Part shown: positions 7,084-9,276 of the stretch, in pieces
Layout of the letters: every line of letters begins with the position of its first letter
How positions within the stretch are numbered: position 1 is the first letter of the stretch
Source: Bacillota bacterium
GTDB taxonomy: Bacteria > Bacillota_A > Clostridia > DSM-8532
Reading direction: 5' to 3'
Assembly (NCBI GenBank): GCA_023424865.1
Contig: JAFADM010000292.1
Span: forward strand, 1-9,276
Length of the DNA stretch: 9,276 nt
The notes under the pieces: generated by a model
Database searches by the model: none
What the model saw: the letters and a program-made list of their open reading frames with translations, nothing else
Told to the model about the DNA's origin: nothing
Translations under genes and position numbers: made by a program

Positions 7084-7121
7084 TTGTTGTTGAAGCCGAT
7101 GCGATATACTATCAGTATAAT
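7084..7121 (+). promoter_or_regulatory. Candidate promoter/operator of the divergent AraC-oxidoreductase region
   Basis: TTGTTG (7084-7089) and TACTAT (7107-7112) are spaced by 17 bases, and a perfect TATAAT lies at 7116-7121. Across the -10 region a perfect inverted repeat, TATACT-ATC-AGTATA (7105-7119), presents a TATACT -10-like hexamer on both strands. This fits overlapping divergent promoters or an operator. The -35 match is modest and no -35 pairs well with the TATAAT. Confidence 0.35.
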
Positions 7122-7229
7122 CTATCCCGGAAAAAAATCATTCATTTCTTTAATAATTATAAATAAAATAGAATTCTTATATGGTCAAGGTGTTAATAAG
7201 AAAAGTAAAATACAACTGTAACGGCTTCA
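7091..7229. repeat. Eight-base inverted repeat spanning the divergent intergenic region
   Basis: TGAAGCCG (7091-7098) is exactly inverted as CGGCTTCA (7222-7229), 123 bases apart, near each end of the gap between the AraC and oxidoreductase genes. AraC-family proteins can bind distant half-sites and loop DNA, but an eight-base match at this range could also be chance. Confidence 0.25.
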
Positions 7230-7254
7230 TTTATTCACAGGTAAAGGAGAGACT

Positions 7255-8421
7255 ATGATAAAGGTTGCAATAATCGGGACAGGCGGTATATCGCCAGCTC
7301 ATATTAAGGCCTATCTGGCATTTCCGGACAGATGCAGAATTGTTGCATTATGCGATATTTATCCGGAAAAATCCAAGGCAAAGGCAAAAGAATTTGGACT
7401 GAATGCAGAGATCTTTGATTCACACAAAAAACTTATAGAGGAGTCAGAGTTCGATTTAGTCAGTGTTTGCACCCCTCCGTTTTGTCATGCGGAAATAGCC
7501 ATAGACTGCCTGAATGCGGGAAAAAACGTCATAGTGGAAAAACCTATGGCCGCATCCCTGGAAGAATGTGACAGAATGATCGAAGCGCAAAAGCACAGCG
7601 GGAAGGTTTTGGCGGTTATTGCGCAGAATCGTTTTAACGACTCTGTGTGGAATTTGAAGACCATACTGGACAGCGGAAAAATAGGAAGAGTACTTCACGC
7701 ACAGGTGGATTCCCACTGGTGGCGGGGGCACTGCTATTATGATCTTTGGTGGCGTGGCCTTTGGGAAAAGGAGGGCGGCGGCTGCACCTTGAATCATGCG
7801 GTTCATCATATTGACATGCTGGCCTGGATGCTGGGCAAGCCCTTAAAGGTACAGGCACTTTTAAGCAACGCCGCCCACGACAACGCAGAGGTTGAGGATA
7901 TTTCTATTGCAGCCTTACTTTATGAAAAAGGTACGGTTGCACAGATTACCAGCTCCGTTATTCATCATGGCGAGGAGCAGCAGATTATTTTTCAGGGGGA
8001 AAAGGCAAGAATATCCGCACCCTGGAAGACAAGAGCTTCCGTATCCACATCCAACGGCTTCCCCCAAAGAGCGGAGGATCTGGAGCGTGAGCTGACGGAA
8101 GCCTTTGAAGGCTTACCCGCCCTTAAGCACTCGGGACATGCGGGAGAAATTAACGATGTATTGACCGCCCTTGAAACGGGAGGTGCCCCTCTTATCACGG
8201 GAGAAAGCGGACGGCTGACCATTGAAATAATCACGGCTATCTATAAAGCCGGATTTGAGCAGCGGACCATAGCTCTGCCTATTAAAAAAGAGGATCCCTA
8301 TTACACCGCAAGGGGAATACAGGAGAACGCGATTCATTTTTATGAAAAAACAGCCTCTGTGGAGAACTTTTCAAATGAAGCCATTACTGTTGGAGGCAAT
8401 TACGATAATAAGGAGAAATAG
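7255..8421 (+). CDS. Gfo/Idh/MocA family NAD(P)-dependent oxidoreductase
   Basis: This is a 388-residue cytoplasmic dehydrogenase of the Gfo/Idh/MocA family. The N-terminal Rossmann domain starts MIKVAIIGTGGIS (G8-T9-G10), with CDIYPEK at the end of the second strand. The catalytic lysine lies in VEKPM (E95-K96-P97). The C-terminal domain begins around residue 125 and carries WWRGLWEKEGGG, followed by LNHAVHHIDML, which holds the likely catalytic histidine (H184 or H185) and D187. In this motif Asn replaces the Asp of the more usual GGGxLxDxGxHxxD, a variant common in some subfamilies. The ribosome binding site AAAGGAG is strong and well spaced. The next oxidoreductase begins two bases after this stop, so the two are co-transcribed and probably act on the same substrate. 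Sugar or glycoside oxidation/epimerisation is the general role; the exact substrate is unknown. Confidence 0.95.
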   Translation: MIKVAIIGTGGISPAHIKAYLAFPDRCRIVALCDIYPEKSKAKAKEFGLNAEIFDSHKKLIEESEFDLVSVCTPPFCHAEIAIDCLNAGKNVIVEKPMAASLEECDRMIEAQKHSGKVLAVIAQNRFNDSVWNLKTILDSGKIGRVLHAQVDSHWWRGHCYYDLWWRGLWEKEGGGCTLNHAVHHIDMLAWMLGKPLKVQALLSNAAHDNAEVEDISIAALLYEKGTVAQITSSVIHHGEEQQIIFQGEKARISAPWKTRASVSTSNGFPQRAEDLERELTEAFEGLPALKHSGHAGEINDVLTALETGGAPLITGESGRLTIEIITAIYKAGFEQRTIALPIKKEDPYYTARGIQENAIHFYEKTASVENFSNEAITVGGNYDNKEK

Positions 8422-8423
8422 AG

Positions 8424-9276
8424 ATGCAAGTTAAAGACGGGTTCAACTATATGCCGGAAGGGAAGCCCAATCCTGTCGTGAGGGAGGGGGAGTTTGTTTT
8501 TGCTGCCATCGGTCTTGACCACGGACATATCGGCGGAATGTGCAACGGCCTTCTGGAAGCGGGCGGGACGTTAAAATGGATTTATGATCCGGATCCTGTA
8601 AAATTGGAGGCGTACTTAAAAAAATATCCCCAGGCAAAGCGTGCCCGAAGCGAAGACGAGGTCTTTTCAGATCCGGAAGTCCGCCTGGTAGCAGGTGCAG
8701 CGGTGACGTCTGAGCGCTGCGCGTTGGGCTTGCGGGTCATGGATGCCGGTAAGGATTACTTTACTGACAAAGCGCCTCTGACAACCTTAAAGCAGCTGGA
8801 ACAGGCAAAGGAGAAAGTAAAAGCAACAGGCAGGAAATACGCAGTTTATTACAGCGAACGGATTCATGTGGAGGATGCCGTGTTTGCAGGTCAGCTCATT
8901 GAGCAGGGCGCCATCGGCAAGGTCATCCAGACCATGGGCATGGGGCCTCACCGCCTTAATCCGGCTTCAAGACCGGACTGGTTTTTCCTGAAGGAAAAAT
9001 ACAGGGGCATTTTATGTGATATCGGAAGCCATCAGATTGAGCAGTTTCTTTTTTATACCGGCGCGAGGGACGCATCTGTCGTAAACAGCCAGATAGCCAA
9101 TTACGCCCATCCGGATTACCCGGGGCTGGATGATTTCGGGGATGCCACCCTGGTTGCGGACAACGGAGCCAGCGGTTATTTCAGAGTGGATTGGTTTACG
9201 CCGGACGGACTTTCCAGCTGGGGGGACGGAAGAACCTTTATACTGGGTACCGAAGGCTATATTGAGCTTAGAAAAT
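8424..9276 (+). CDS. Gfo/Idh/MocA family oxidoreductase, divergent motifs, 3' end outside window
   Basis: The reading frame is open from the ATG to the window end, giving 284 codons of an incomplete protein; it is too short here to judge the full length. AAGGAG inside the end of the previous gene lies eight bases before the ATG, so the two are tightly coupled. After a leader of about 23 residues comes a beta-strand and turn FAAIGLDHGHIGG, which replaces the usual GxGxxG loop, then IYDPDP at the end of the second strand. The EKP motif is changed to DKAP (D115-K116-A117-P118), keeping the lysine. The catalytic-type motif CDIGSHQIEQF retains D199 and H203. These features suggest a distinct subfamily rather than a broken gene, since the frame is intact. 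It is probably a sugar oxidoreductase acting with the preceding enzyme, possibly on an intermediate of the same pathway. Confidence 0.9.
   Translation, partial: MQVKDGFNYMPEGKPNPVVREGEFVFAAIGLDHGHIGGMCNGLLEAGGTLKWIYDPDPVKLEAYLKKYPQAKRARSEDEVFSDPEVRLVAGAAVTSERCALGLRVMDAGKDYFTDKAPLTTLKQLEQAKEKVKATGRKYAVYYSERIHVEDAVFAGQLIEQGAIGKVIQTMGMGPHRLNPASRPDWFFLKEKYRGILCDIGSHQIEQFLFYTGARDASVVNSQIANYAHPDYPGLDDFGDATLVADNGASGYFRVDWFTPDGLSSWGDGRTFILGTEGYIELRK

Noticed and set aside
7125..7140. A third copy of the 45-base repeat near CGGAAAAAAATC
   Set aside because: Only the A-rich core matches. The flanking bases disagree, so the similarity is explained by composition.
7216..7230. A catabolite-responsive (cre-like) site, TGTAACGGCTTCA, upstream of the second oxidoreductase
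   Set aside because: It is one base shorter than the cre consensus and mismatches the central CG and neighbouring positions.

Overview
The window looks like a carbohydrate uptake and sugar-modification locus from a low-to-mid-GC Gram-positive bacterium. An anaerobic clostridial Firmicute is most likely and a Paenibacillus-like organism is the alternative. The evidence is GGAGG-type ribosome binding sites, a TTG start, AT-rich intergenic DNA, an LplA/LplB/YtcP-type ABC importer with a lipobox binding protein, and a DUF1847 gene of the kind common in anaerobic clostridia and archaea. The species cannot be named from the sequence alone.

Layout: bases 1-463 carry no supportable gene. They are followed by a Gfo/Idh/MocA oxidoreductase (464-1432, +). 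After a 215-base leader come three importer genes on the + strand: an LplB-type permease (1648-2601), a YtcP-type permease (2617-3486) and an extracellular solute-binding lipoprotein (3530-5167). A strong terminator at 5212-5240 closes this unit. Two minus-strand genes follow: a cysteine-rich DUF1847 protein (5369-6013) and an AraC-type regulator (6279-7064). The regulator is divergent from a second + strand unit with a second Gfo/Idh/MocA enzyme (7255-8421) and, two bases after its stop, a third (8424 onward) that runs off the window end.

Working model (inference): the lipoprotein captures an oligosaccharide, glycoside or similar polyol-containing ligand, and the two permeases import it. No ATPase gene is present, so a shared MsmX-like ATPase encoded elsewhere probably powers transport. 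The three NAD(P)-dependent Gfo/Idh/MocA enzymes would oxidise, reduce or epimerise the sugar inside the cell. The AraC-type protein, with an N-terminal cupin-like sensor domain, probably controls the adjacent oxidoreductase pair and perhaps the importer. No glycosidase, kinase or isomerase is visible here, so the substrate is unknown.

The least explained parts are a diverged 45-base direct repeat shared by the leaders of the first oxidoreductase and the importer, a hairpin-containing importer leader, a GC-richer structured stretch between the DUF1847 and AraC genes, and the unusual nucleotide-binding and catalytic motifs of the last oxidoreductase. I see no CRISPR array, tRNA, rRNA or intact mobile element.
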